DNA from: a virus
Length of the DNA stretch: 27,817 nucleotides
IMG/VR virus record: IMGVR_UViG_3300028548_004680
Span: 1 to 27,817 of that record
Direction: 5' to 3' (one strand)
Both the position numbers and the translations under genes were made by a program. A model generated the notes under the pieces. That model was not told the DNA's origin. It ran no database searches and saw only the letters and a list, made by a program, of their open reading frames with translations. Below are positions 1 to 6,034 of the stretch, piece after piece (positions within the stretch are counted from its first letter, which is position 1; the number at the start of each line of letters is the position of its first letter).

Positions 1-423
1 GAAGTTAAGGTCGATGAATCGAATTTAAAATATACAGCCGTGGAAATTAACACTCACTGCGACCTCATGGAGAGGCTATTCAGCGAGATGATGGATAAGA
101 CTCTAGATGATGTTGATCGCAAGGCATCGGCTATTCTTTGGAGATTTTCTGGCGAAACAACTATCGGTGAAGATTTAGCCGGCTATAGAAATCAGTTGCA
201 TCAGATTGAAATGCTGGAAGAATCATTGAAGCTCAACTTATTCGAGGTTACAACAAGATACTTGATCACTGACTCTAAAGATCTAATCAGTCCAGCGGGC
301 TATCACTCTTCAGATCATGTATTTGTTCAGCCTACTAATATCGCTATTCAATCAGATAGCCTCAAAAATTTACCAAGCTGTAATGTCGACCTTCGAGCTT
401 TCGATATGAACAATCTAGAATAG
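1..423 (+). CDS. Unknown phage protein, 5' end outside window
   Basis: Frame 1 is open from the first base to the TAG at 421-423, so this is the C-terminal 140 residues of a longer protein. A GTG at position 40 could be read as a start, but nothing like a ribosome site precedes it and the frame stays open upstream, so I treat the gene as truncated by the window edge. The visible part is acidic and largely helical at its start (MERLFSEMMDKTLDDVDRK), without membrane segments or a motif I recognise. A UUCG hairpin follows 12 bases after the stop and closes the unit. An 11-bp sequence identical to the iteron core of the 3436-3650 region lies inside the gene at 245-255. Function unknown. Confidence 0.7.
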   Translation, partial: EVKVDESNLKYTAVEINTHCDLMERLFSEMMDKTLDDVDRKASAILWRFSGETTIGEDLAGYRNQLHQIEMLEESLKLNLFEVTTRYLITDSKDLISPAGYHSSDHVFVQPTNIAIQSDSLKNLPSCNVDLRAFDMNNLE

Positions 424-434
424 TAACTTCGTCT

Positions 435-452
435 AGCCCCTTCGGGGGCTTT
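435..452 (+). terminator. UUCG hairpin terminator
   Basis: AGCCCC (435-440), TTCG loop (441-444) and GGGGCT (445-450) form a perfect 6-bp GC-rich stem directly after the first gene. The U-tract is very short (TT then ACC), so termination may be weak. It separates the upstream gene from the promoter at 467. Confidence 0.6.
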
Positions 453-466
453 ACCTAAAAATAAAG

Positions 467-494
467 TTGACATTAGTACTACATACTGTATAAT
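467..494 (+). promoter_or_regulatory. Sigma70-type promoter P1 with internal dyad
   Basis: TTGACA (467-472), a 16-bp spacer and TATAAT (489-494) are both full consensus matches. The spacer contains ATTA at 472-475, and TACA-N3-TGTA at 480-490 overlaps the start of the -10. The same arrangement recurs at 11024 and 11556. It should drive the three small genes at 549-1393. The strict match to consensus implies use of the host sigma70 RNA polymerase, fitting an early transcript; no phage RNA polymerase is seen in the window. Confidence 0.8.
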
Positions 495-496
495 GT

Positions 497-528
497 TTAT
501 TAAGTTAGTAATTTAACTAACTTAATAA
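497..528. promoter_or_regulatory. 13-bp inverted repeat in the P1 leader (operator or leader hairpin)
   Basis: TTATTAAGTTAGT (497-509) and ACTAACTTAATAA (516-528) are perfect 13-bp arms around a 6-bp centre. The repeat begins 2 bp after the P1 -10 box, so it covers the expected transcription start and 5' leader. This position suits a repressor operator; as RNA it would be an AT-rich hairpin ending about 8 bases before the ribosome site of the 549 gene. Which role applies cannot be told from sequence. Confidence 0.55.
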
Positions 529-548
529 CGAACACAAGGATAATTAAA

Positions 549-878
549 ATGGAAAAATTATATTCAATAGAAGAATCTTACTCAATCGAGACAGAAGGTC
601 ACGTAGACGGATTAGGCTGGATATTAATTCAGTTTAATTTGGTAGTAGAACCCGCTGAAGATGGTGGTTGTGTATGGCACGAAAATGCACATCCATCATG
701 CGCTGAACATCACGAGTACAATGATGTCTTTGTTAAACTAGAACGCTCTCACAATTGGTTCACTGTATCTGAAAAGAATCAAAAAAGAATGCAAGAGTTA
801 CTTACAATTGCTGCCGATGAGCACTTGGAAGATGTAAGGAGTTCTAGTTATGAGCCAGAGGGAGCTTATGAATATTAA
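549..878 (+). CDS. Small acidic phage protein, function unknown
   Basis: A 109-residue protein with an AAGGA ribosome site 9 bases before the ATG. It is the first gene after promoter P1 and its leader inverted repeat, so it is probably expressed early. The sequence is acidic and includes a short stretch rich in Cys and His in the middle (GGCVWHENAHPSCAEHHEY, residues about 39-57), which could bind a metal, although the spacing fits no zinc-finger family I know. No signal peptide or membrane segment. Its 3' end overlaps the next gene by 29 bases, which suggests coupled translation. I do not recognise a family. Confidence 0.75.
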   Translation: MEKLYSIEESYSIETEGHVDGLGWILIQFNLVVEPAEDGGCVWHENAHPSCAEHHEYNDVFVKLERSHNWFTVSEKNQKRMQELLTIAADEHLEDVRSSSYEPEGAYEY

Positions 879-1032
879 TGAAGAACGAATCGTTAAGCTA
901 CAAAAGTTAATGACACAGTTAGAGGTATTAGATGTTTGGGATAGTTACGACCACCAAATATATGACTTCTACAAGTATGAACTAAAAACATTACTTTATA
1001 AACAAGGTGGAGCTAAAGATGAAAATATCTAG
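850..1032 (+). CDS. Small phage protein, function unknown
   Basis: A 60-residue protein. The ATG at 850 is preceded by AAGGAG at 836-841 with 8-bp spacing, a near-perfect ribosome site. A second in-frame ATG at 868 also has a GGGAG just upstream, so a 54-residue product is possible. The sequence is probably helical, rich in Leu, Lys, Asp and Tyr. It overlaps the preceding gene by 29 bases and the following one by about 14, so it sits in a tight three-gene unit under P1. No domain recognised. Confidence 0.65.
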   Translation: MSQRELMNINEERIVKLQKLMTQLEVLDVWDSYDHQIYDFYKYELKTLLYKQGGAKDENI

Positions 1033-1393
1033 TCAAAATAGACAGAGAATGATAAAGCACTTTACTTCGACAATAATACGTCTTCATGATGACCCACTTC
1101 GTGCTGACTTATTTGACGGACTTAGCATAGAAGCAGAGCGTGAAGTTGCTAGAACAATAGACATATTTTTAGCTGGTGTTTATTTAGTCAATGGTGCGAT
1201 AGACGTGATAAATAAAGCTGGACCAGCTGTAACAGCCGCTGACTTGGCCCTTCATTTTGTGGAAAAGCCAGATTTCTATTACTTAGAGGGAGACATACAT
1301 AAAATCATAGACACATTAATAAACGCTGGTGCCATAAAAATTTACAGCTTTTGTTTGGACGATGGTGGTTGGTTATCGCTTGATTTTGATTGA
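1019..1393 (+). CDS. Small phage protein, function unknown
   Basis: A 124-residue protein. The frame can also be opened from a GTG at 1007, but the ATG at 1019 has AAGGTGGAG at 1005-1012 immediately upstream and is the better start. It is a mixed alpha/beta protein with a helical middle (EAEREVARTIDIFLAGVYLV) and no membrane segment long enough to call. The last gene of the P1 unit, it ends convergently with block B: the short minus-strand ORF at 1342-1479 overlaps its last 52 bases. No family recognised. Confidence 0.7.
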   Translation: MKISSQNRQRMIKHFTSTIIRLHDDPLRADLFDGLSIEAEREVARTIDIFLAGVYLVNGAIDVINKAGPAVTAADLALHFVEKPDFYYLEGDIHKIIDTLINAGAIKIYSFCLDDGGWLSLDFD

Positions 1394-1479
1394 TTAGATT
1401 TTTTAGTCCAATCAATTTTATCGTAGTTGTCTTCCACCTTCTTCCTGTTTTCAATTCTACGTTTTGAACCTTTACTCAT
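1342..1479 (-). CDS. Small basic phage protein (45 aa)
   Basis: Reading from ATG at 1479-1477 gives 45 residues, beginning MSKGSKRRIENRKKVEDNYD. The start overlaps the stop of the upstream 106-residue gene as ATGAGTAA, the same coupling used through this operon. The opening MSKGSK plus a basic stretch and an aromatic-acidic NYDKIDW segment resembles a class of short phage proteins beginning MSKG or MSRG with a NFDxIxW-like middle; this is from memory of such sequences. It runs antisense to the last 52 bases of the convergent gene at 1019-1393. The product is strongly basic, so nucleic-acid contact is possible. Confidence 0.5.
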   Translation of the reverse strand: MSKGSKRRIENRKKVEDNYDKIDWTKKSNQSKSSDNQPPSSKQKL

Positions 1480-1792
1480 TATCGTAAACTAATCCATCGT
1501 TACCATTTTGACCAATTGCTGCCAATCGTGTTTGGTCCACATCTGGCCAATCAACATCATGTGAATCTAACTCATTGAGAAAGGCATCGCAATCTGCTAA
1601 CACTTCTGCTGTTGTTATCCAGCTAGTGTAAGCCCCTATCAAATTATCCTCATCAATGTCATCCCAATCTCCATCAGCTCTTACATTAAAATTCTCGTCT
1701 TCTAAAGACCAGTAAACAATAATGTTTTCATTTTGAGCCAGCTCAGAGTTAATTTTAATAGACATATTATATTTAGAATATGACGTGTTCAT
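1472..1792 (-). CDS. Small acidic phage protein, function unknown
   Basis: A 106-residue, strongly acidic protein (WDDIDEDN and similar runs). Its ATG overlaps the stop of the DUF3310 gene as ATGA, so translation is probably coupled; AAGGA is present but only 1-2 bases away from the ATG. An internal Met at codon 10 (MSIKINS) is an alternative start but has no ribosome site. The C-terminal part has a repeated-looking AEVLADCDAF...DVDWPDVDQTRL segment. No membrane segment or known motif. It lies at the end of the primase-led operon with DUF3310 and the phosphoesterase. Confidence 0.65.
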   Translation of the reverse strand: MNTSYSKYNMSIKINSELAQNENIIVYWSLEDENFNVRADGDWDDIDEDNLIGAYTSWITTAEVLADCDAFLNELDSHDVDWPDVDQTRLAAIGQNGNDGLVYDNE

Positions 1793-2007
1793 TCCTTGTT
1801 CTCCAAATCATTAACCATCTTTTCTAGGTAGTGAATTGCTTTTAGCAAATCTTCCTTCCTATTACTTTTATCTCTCAAGATATACTTGATTGCATTTCCA
1901 CTATAAAAGCATAATTGATAGCTGTCAATAATATCCCAAGGTTGAATAGTGTTTTTTAAGTAGTGGTCACCACCTACTTGTTGTTTCATTGGTGATTTGA
2001 TATCCAT
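1789..2007 (-). CDS. DUF3310 family protein
   Basis: A 72-residue protein matching the DUF3310 pattern: VGGDHY near the N-terminus (about residues 11-16), then QPWDII, a Y-x-G-N-A-IKYI-R core (residues about 35-45), then K-x2-DLLKAIHYLEKM. This family is common in phages of many hosts, usually as a short stand-alone protein or fused to nucleotide-metabolism genes; its role is not established. The length is normal for the stand-alone form. ATG overlaps the stop of the phosphoesterase gene as TAATG, and its own stop overlaps the next start as ATGA. Family assignment is firm, function unknown. Confidence 0.9.
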   Translation of the reverse strand: MDIKSPMKQQVGGDHYLKNTIQPWDIIDSYQLCFYSGNAIKYILRDKSNRKEDLLKAIHYLEKMVNDLENKE

Positions 2008-3200
2008 TAATCTATCCTCATGTCGGGTTCATTCTTAGGTTTCTCAATCTCATAAATCAACGTCGAATGTCTACCCCCTGACTTTCTAAAGGTAATCATT
2101 TCCATGACAGCACTTGACCCATATCCATGCTCAGCATGGTAGGAATCTGAAGGAGCTAATGTTCCAAACTTTTGAACGATGCAACCATCCAATTCTAAAG
2201 TGTTCTGGTGATGCCAATGTCCCAAACACCACATTCTGTAAGTGCATCTACCCCAAGCCGTTGGCATATCTCTTGCCATTACTGAAACAAGTTTTTGTGG
2301 CTTAATTTTATTGCCATGATTGATACCCAATAAGTTCTTTCCAAATTCTAAATAATGGAAAAACCCTTCTGTTGGAAGAACGCTCACTCTTGGCTCATTT
2401 TTATAATAAAATTCCAGTAACAGGCTCACTGCTTGTGCACTATCTAAATTATGATTCCCACGAGCCACGACCACTATGACCTTGCTGAACTTCTCAAGCA
2501 TACGGTCTATACTGTAAGACATAATTGATGCGCTTGTTCTTAGCGTCGTTCCGTACTTTGTGTCAACATCTAATTGTGTCCCTGAAAAAGTCTGTCCCTT
2601 AGAATTGTCAGCGTGCATAAAATCACCCACATCCACCAGCAATCCAATCTCTGAATTGGGTGCTCTTGAAACTAAATTATCAACAGCCCCTCTCAACATT
2701 CCAGCCGATAGCTCTGTTGAATTTTCGCTTCCCCTCGTGTCACTACTAAAAGAACGAGCACCGACATGAGCATCACCAATAAAGATACTGCTCATCAATT
2801 CATCGTCGGTATCTTTGCTGTGTATAGGTTTAGGGTTGGCTGGGTCAAAGTTACAAAGACTTTCAGCGTACTCTTGCAGCAGCTGACTCTCTTGTTCTTT
2901 CTCCATGCTGGTCTTGACCCATTGGATCTTAATGTTTCCAGCCTCATCATAAAGAATTGACTTGCCTTTGATAAGATAGCTATTGTCAACAGACTCAGTC
3001 GAACCGTCACCATGAGTGATTGTCTTTTGAGCAGCTCTGTCTCTTAATATTTTGAGAACCCTTCTTCCATAAGCACCATCTATTGCTGAGTCCCTCCACG
3101 CTTTATTCTTTTTTCCTCCAGACTTTTTTAAAGCATCCAGCACATCACCTTGTCTTGCCGTAGTGCAGAACTCCCTGAGATACTCATAATCATCACTCAT
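2007..3200 (-). CDS. Calcineurin-like metallophosphoesterase
   Basis: A 397-residue protein with every metallophosphoesterase block in order: GDAHVG (D143, H145), VGDF (D193), RGNHN (N249, H250), NHGN (H295) and GHWHH (H328, H330). These residues bind the two metal ions and the catalytic water in the family. The first about 130 residues, with a WRDSAIDGAYGRRVLKIL segment, look like an additional helical or DNA-contacting domain found before the catalytic part in many phage homologues. In phages such enzymes are thought to process DNA or nucleotides; the substrate here is unknown. AAGGA lies 8 bases before the ATG. It is followed without a gap by DUF3310. Confidence 0.9.
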   Translation of the reverse strand: MSDDYEYLREFCTTARQGDVLDALKKSGGKKNKAWRDSAIDGAYGRRVLKILRDRAAQKTITHGDGSTESVDNSYLIKGKSILYDEAGNIKIQWVKTSMEKEQESQLLQEYAESLCNFDPANPKPIHSKDTDDELMSSIFIGDAHVGARSFSSDTRGSENSTELSAGMLRGAVDNLVSRAPNSEIGLLVDVGDFMHADNSKGQTFSGTQLDVDTKYGTTLRTSASIMSYSIDRMLEKFSKVIVVVARGNHNLDSAQAVSLLLEFYYKNEPRVSVLPTEGFFHYLEFGKNLLGINHGNKIKPQKLVSVMARDMPTAWGRCTYRMWCLGHWHHQNTLELDGCIVQKFGTLAPSDSYHAEHGYGSSAVMEMITFRKSGGRHSTLIYEIEKPKNEPDMRID

Positions 3201-3202
3201 TA

Positions 3203-3421
3203 TTAATCCTTTTTAAAAACATCACTTCTTACTTCATGTAAAGGCAAGCCTAACAAATCTGCGGCTTTCTCTGCAAGCGATGGATTGCCGACAACACCAA
3301 GCTGTCGAACTCCAATACAAACAGAATCAATAAGGGCTTTGGAACACCCCATGTCTTTAACAAACTTAGCACGTTTATACTCTGCGATAGCAGCAATCAA
3401 CTTATCATTTTTCATTTTCAT
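3203..3421 (-). CDS. Small YdaS/Cro-like helix-turn-helix regulator (putative)
   Basis: A 72-residue protein. The layout Y-x-R-A-K-FVKDMGCSKALIDSVC (helix, turn, helix) followed by PSLAEKAADLLGLPLHEVRSDVF is very like the C-terminal half of YdaS/Cro-type phage regulators, which end with a short helix and an L/V-R-x-D-VF motif. The recognition segment is less canonical, so I call it putative. It lies directly downstream of the iteron-rich gap and upstream of the phosphoesterase (2-base gap). A GAGAG ribosome site precedes the ATG; Met3 could also start. It is the most obvious candidate to bind a repeat or palindrome in this window, but which one is unknown. Confidence 0.6.
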   Translation of the reverse strand: MKMKNDKLIAAIAEYKRAKFVKDMGCSKALIDSVCIGVRQLGVVGNPSLAEKAADLLGLPLHEVRSDVFKKD

Positions 3422-3435
3422 TCTCTCTCTTTTTT

Positions 3436-3650
3436 AAAGGTTACAACAAAAGGTTACAACAACCTTATTTTTATCTGTCATCAAATCAAATTAAAATATT
3501 ATTTTATTTTACCAACAAAATAAAATAACCACTATATTGTTGTAACTTGTAACCTTTTATATATAAGTAGTTAATAAATATAATAAAAAGTAGGTTACAA
3601 CAAAGGTTACAACAAAGGTTACAATAAGCCTAAATTAGCTTGTTGTAACC
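3436..3650. repeat. Iteron cluster with AT-rich hairpin; candidate replication origin
   Basis: Eight copies of an AAAGGTTACAACA-like sequence lie in 215 bp: direct at 3436-3448 and 3449-3461 (13-bp period), inverted and partial at 3538-3546 and 3547-3558, direct at 3592-3602, 3603-3614 and 3615-3626 (12-bp period), and inverted at 3640-3650. The last copy lies inside the 3' end of the primase gene, where it encodes GYNK. Between the copy groups is an AT-rich stretch (3462-3537) with a perfect 12-bp A/T inverted repeat, 3499-3510 against 3517-3528 around ACCAAC. Iterons flanking an AT-rich unwinding element next to a primase/helicase gene is the usual plan of an iteron origin; a regulator-binding site array is the alternative. 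This also accounts for the 208-bp gap between genes. Confidence 0.65.
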
Positions 3651-5936
3651 AAATTCACTCCTTATTTCGTCATTAGTTAAAAAAGTTTTAGTCCAAACTC
3701 GACGAGCAGTACCATCAATCTTGACGACACCTTGTTGGCTGTAACCCATCTTTTTGAATAAATAATTAGCATCTCGATTACTAAGTGGACCAACATCAAG
3801 CTCAATTGCTTCTCTAAATTCAGAGCTTGAAAAGACTTTAACGGTCCACCATTTACCTCCATCAACTAACATTTGTTCGGCCTCATGCTGACCATCAGTC
3901 ATCGCTTTTTCTGTCTCAATTACTGAGCGCTTAGAGTTATTCATTGGAGCGACGCCGTCAAATCCAGCGGGAATATCTATACTTTCAAGCCAAGCTCTCA
4001 TAGCCCCACCGTCTCGAATTGCTTCAAATAGTTTAGTAAAATAACCATGACCCATCTTATGAGCTGTTGCAAATGACACCCACCATCTTCTGTCGTGATG
4101 ATTTTGAATAGGAACAGAGTCTCTAAAATTACTAAATACTAAATAGTTAGTCACATTGCGAACAACGTATGGCTTCAAGCCTTTATTGTTTATCTCAATG
4201 TCAGGGTCGGTAAACAATGGCTTAAGCGCATTGGCCACATCGAATCGGTTGTGACCTGTCAGCTTTAATTCCTGTAGAACGTTAACGGCTACACCTTCTG
4301 CCCAGCCGTTAAAGCTAGACTTAATAGTGTTGGGTGAAACTAGGCCAACATTCATGGCACCCATAGCTGACTTTAATAGCTCTCCAAAGAAAGACTTACC
4401 GATGCCTTCATCACCTACAAGCAAGGGGGACCATCTAACAAGTTCACCGCATCGCTGAACTTGCCACGCTAACCATTGCAGGAAGACAACAGAATCTGCC
4501 TTACCAATAAGCCCTATTAAATGGTCAGTTATTATTTGTTCTGCTACAGGGTCTCTTTTACCAGCAGCTGGAACTAAGTCAGCGCGGTAGGTATTTAAAC
4601 AGTCACCTACTATCCTATCGGCTTCTGTAGGTATGTACTCAAGCCTATTTAATATAGAAATAAATCCGCCATCAGCAACAGCTTGAGAGGCTGATTGTTT
4701 GGACCCGTTATCGCTGGCGGGTATTTGTATGCCACATTTAAGATTGAATGATGCAGCGCTGTAGCCCGTCATTGTGTTCAGATTTATGTACTGATTATGC
4801 GATAAGACGAACACCCAATGATTGCACCACTCAGGTCTAGCAGTAGCAGTCGTTAATGCGGAGGATGTAATCAACCGTCTAACATCAGCAATAGGGACTG
4901 GAACGCCGGTGAAACCTTTTAGCATGTTCTTCATGAGCGCGGCTAGTGTGTTCCTTTCTAGCGCATCAATGTTTGTTTCTTTTATCTCACCAGCCAATAC
5001 CATCACGGCTTGTTCGCTGTCACATTCGTCAAGCCGATCTCTAAAAGACGGAGCTTTCCAACCCGCTTCTTTGGCTAGGTATATAATGGTACCGACAGAT
5101 ACACGAACGCCATCCTTTTCAAATGAACGCCAACGCTTTCTTGTCTCTCCTTTCTTATAACTAACACCACCCTTGGACCACGCCTCCCAAATTTCTAACC
5201 CTTCATCTGCGTCCCAATCATAAAGACACATACCTATTTTTGCCCAATAGTCGTTGTCGGAGTTGTTATCGAGAACGCTCAGGTAAGACTCAAGTTGAAG
5301 ACGAGTAACCGCGTCGTATTGATTATCTATTAAACCGTCAAAATCTCCCAAGTCATCGTCGGTAACTACAGCCGCCGAGCTTCCGACCTCTACCCAAGTC
5401 GAAGGAACTTCTATTGCAGCCATCCATGCTTTAACTTTGTCAAAGTTTAGACTCTTTAACTCATGAGTCTCTAAGTCTTCCAATGACTCACCAGTCCAAA
5501 TGTAATCCTTGCCAGTGTCTGGATGCTTACCAAATGCGGCGAACTGTTGGCCCTTGCCTAGCAATTCAAAACCATGCACGACACCATCGGCATCGCGCCA
5601 CGAACGTTTTAGTTTAGTCTGACCTTCAACGCCTCTGTATACGAGTAGCTGCTTTGGAGCCTGACCGATGCGAACAGGAGCGCCGCCGAACTGTTCTATA
5701 AAAGATTTGACAACAACAGCCGAAACATCGGCGTCATAAAAGTCAAAGTCAGCGGCGTAAACAGAACCACAACGAACGCCAATGTTCATAGCACCTTTAC
5801 CGTTCAAGGACCACTTGCTTATTAAGTCTTCGGTTATCTCAATGTCTTGCCAATTAGAAACTACTGGTCGCTTACCATCTATAGGTATGACCTCAAATCC
5901 GTTATTAAATAAAGTAGAAGCTAATTGTTTGTACAT
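3630..5936 (-). CDS. Prim-pol primase / PriCT / SF3 helicase fusion
   Basis: A 768-residue replication protein with three parts. Residues 1-190 are a bifunctional primase-polymerase domain: DFDFYD at 63-68 supplies the metal-binding acids and FGKHP at 135-139 is the conserved His motif. Residues about 205-295 resemble PriCT (DNDYWAKIGMCLYDW, then a conserved W-x-S-F-E block). Residues about 500-660 are a DUF5906/SF3-type helicase: Walker A GDEGIGKS (508-515), Walker B VNVLQELKL with E556, sensor 1 NYLVFSNF (597-604) and the DRRWW arginine motif (615-619). It would prime and unwind DNA at the fork for the polymerase encoded at 7743. It is divergent from the DUF2800 gene. Its last codons overlap the iteron cluster. 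Confidence 0.93.
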   Translation of the reverse strand: MYKQLASTLFNNGFEVIPIDGKRPVVSNWQDIEITEDLISKWSLNGKGAMNIGVRCGSVYAADFDFYDADVSAVVVKSFIEQFGGAPVRIGQAPKQLLVYRGVEGQTKLKRSWRDADGVVHGFELLGKGQQFAAFGKHPDTGKDYIWTGESLEDLETHELKSLNFDKVKAWMAAIEVPSTWVEVGSSAAVVTDDDLGDFDGLIDNQYDAVTRLQLESYLSVLDNNSDNDYWAKIGMCLYDWDADEGLEIWEAWSKGGVSYKKGETRKRWRSFEKDGVRVSVGTIIYLAKEAGWKAPSFRDRLDECDSEQAVMVLAGEIKETNIDALERNTLAALMKNMLKGFTGVPVPIADVRRLITSSALTTATARPEWCNHWVFVLSHNQYINLNTMTGYSAASFNLKCGIQIPASDNGSKQSASQAVADGGFISILNRLEYIPTEADRIVGDCLNTYRADLVPAAGKRDPVAEQIITDHLIGLIGKADSVVFLQWLAWQVQRCGELVRWSPLLVGDEGIGKSFFGELLKSAMGAMNVGLVSPNTIKSSFNGWAEGVAVNVLQELKLTGHNRFDVANALKPLFTDPDIEINNKGLKPYVVRNVTNYLVFSNFRDSVPIQNHHDRRWWVSFATAHKMGHGYFTKLFEAIRDGGAMRAWLESIDIPAGFDGVAPMNNSKRSVIETEKAMTDGQHEAEQMLVDGGKWWTVKVFSSSEFREAIELDVGPLSNRDANYLFKKMGYSQQGVVKIDGTARRVWTKTFLTNDEIRSEFGYNKLI

Positions 5937-5961
5937 TGTTTTTTCCTTTTAGTTAAATTTT

Positions 5962-5991
5962 ATAATAACACACGTTGTGTTATTGTGTGAA
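5962..5991 (-). promoter_or_regulatory. Candidate promoter for the primase operon
   Basis: On the minus strand, TTCACA (5991-5986) and TATTAT (5967-5962) are separated by 18 bp. Both are imperfect matches. The 21-bp palindrome at 5964-5984 lies between and overlaps them. Moderate support only; position upstream of the operon is the main argument. Confidence 0.4.
5964..5984. promoter_or_regulatory. Palindromic operator between divergent replication operons
   Basis: AATAACACA (5964-5972) and TGTGTTATT (5976-5984) are perfect 9-bp arms around CGT. The site is in the 98-bp region between the divergently transcribed primase and DUF2800 genes and overlaps candidate promoters for both, so one bound protein could control both replication operons. 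The arms are long and close enough for a homodimeric helix-turn-helix repressor. Confidence 0.6.
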
Positions 5992-6003
5992 ATACTTTAT
6001 CAT
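5975..6003 (+). promoter_or_regulatory. Candidate promoter for the DUF2800/DUF2815 operon
   Basis: TTGTGT (5975-5980), 17-bp spacer, TATCAT (5998-6003), ending 31 bases before the DUF2800 ATG. The boxes are imperfect. The -35 overlaps the right arm of the 5964-5984 palindrome. Confidence 0.4.
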
Positions 6004-6034
6004 TAAAACTCAAAACTAATAAAAGGTATTTAAA

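Noticed and set aside
1386-1419. Possible terminator TTGATTG (1386-1392) / CAATCAA (1409-1415) followed by TTTT at the end of the P1 unit
   Set aside because: Seven A/T-rich pairs with a 16-base loop is too weak to call, and the region also encodes the antisense short ORF.
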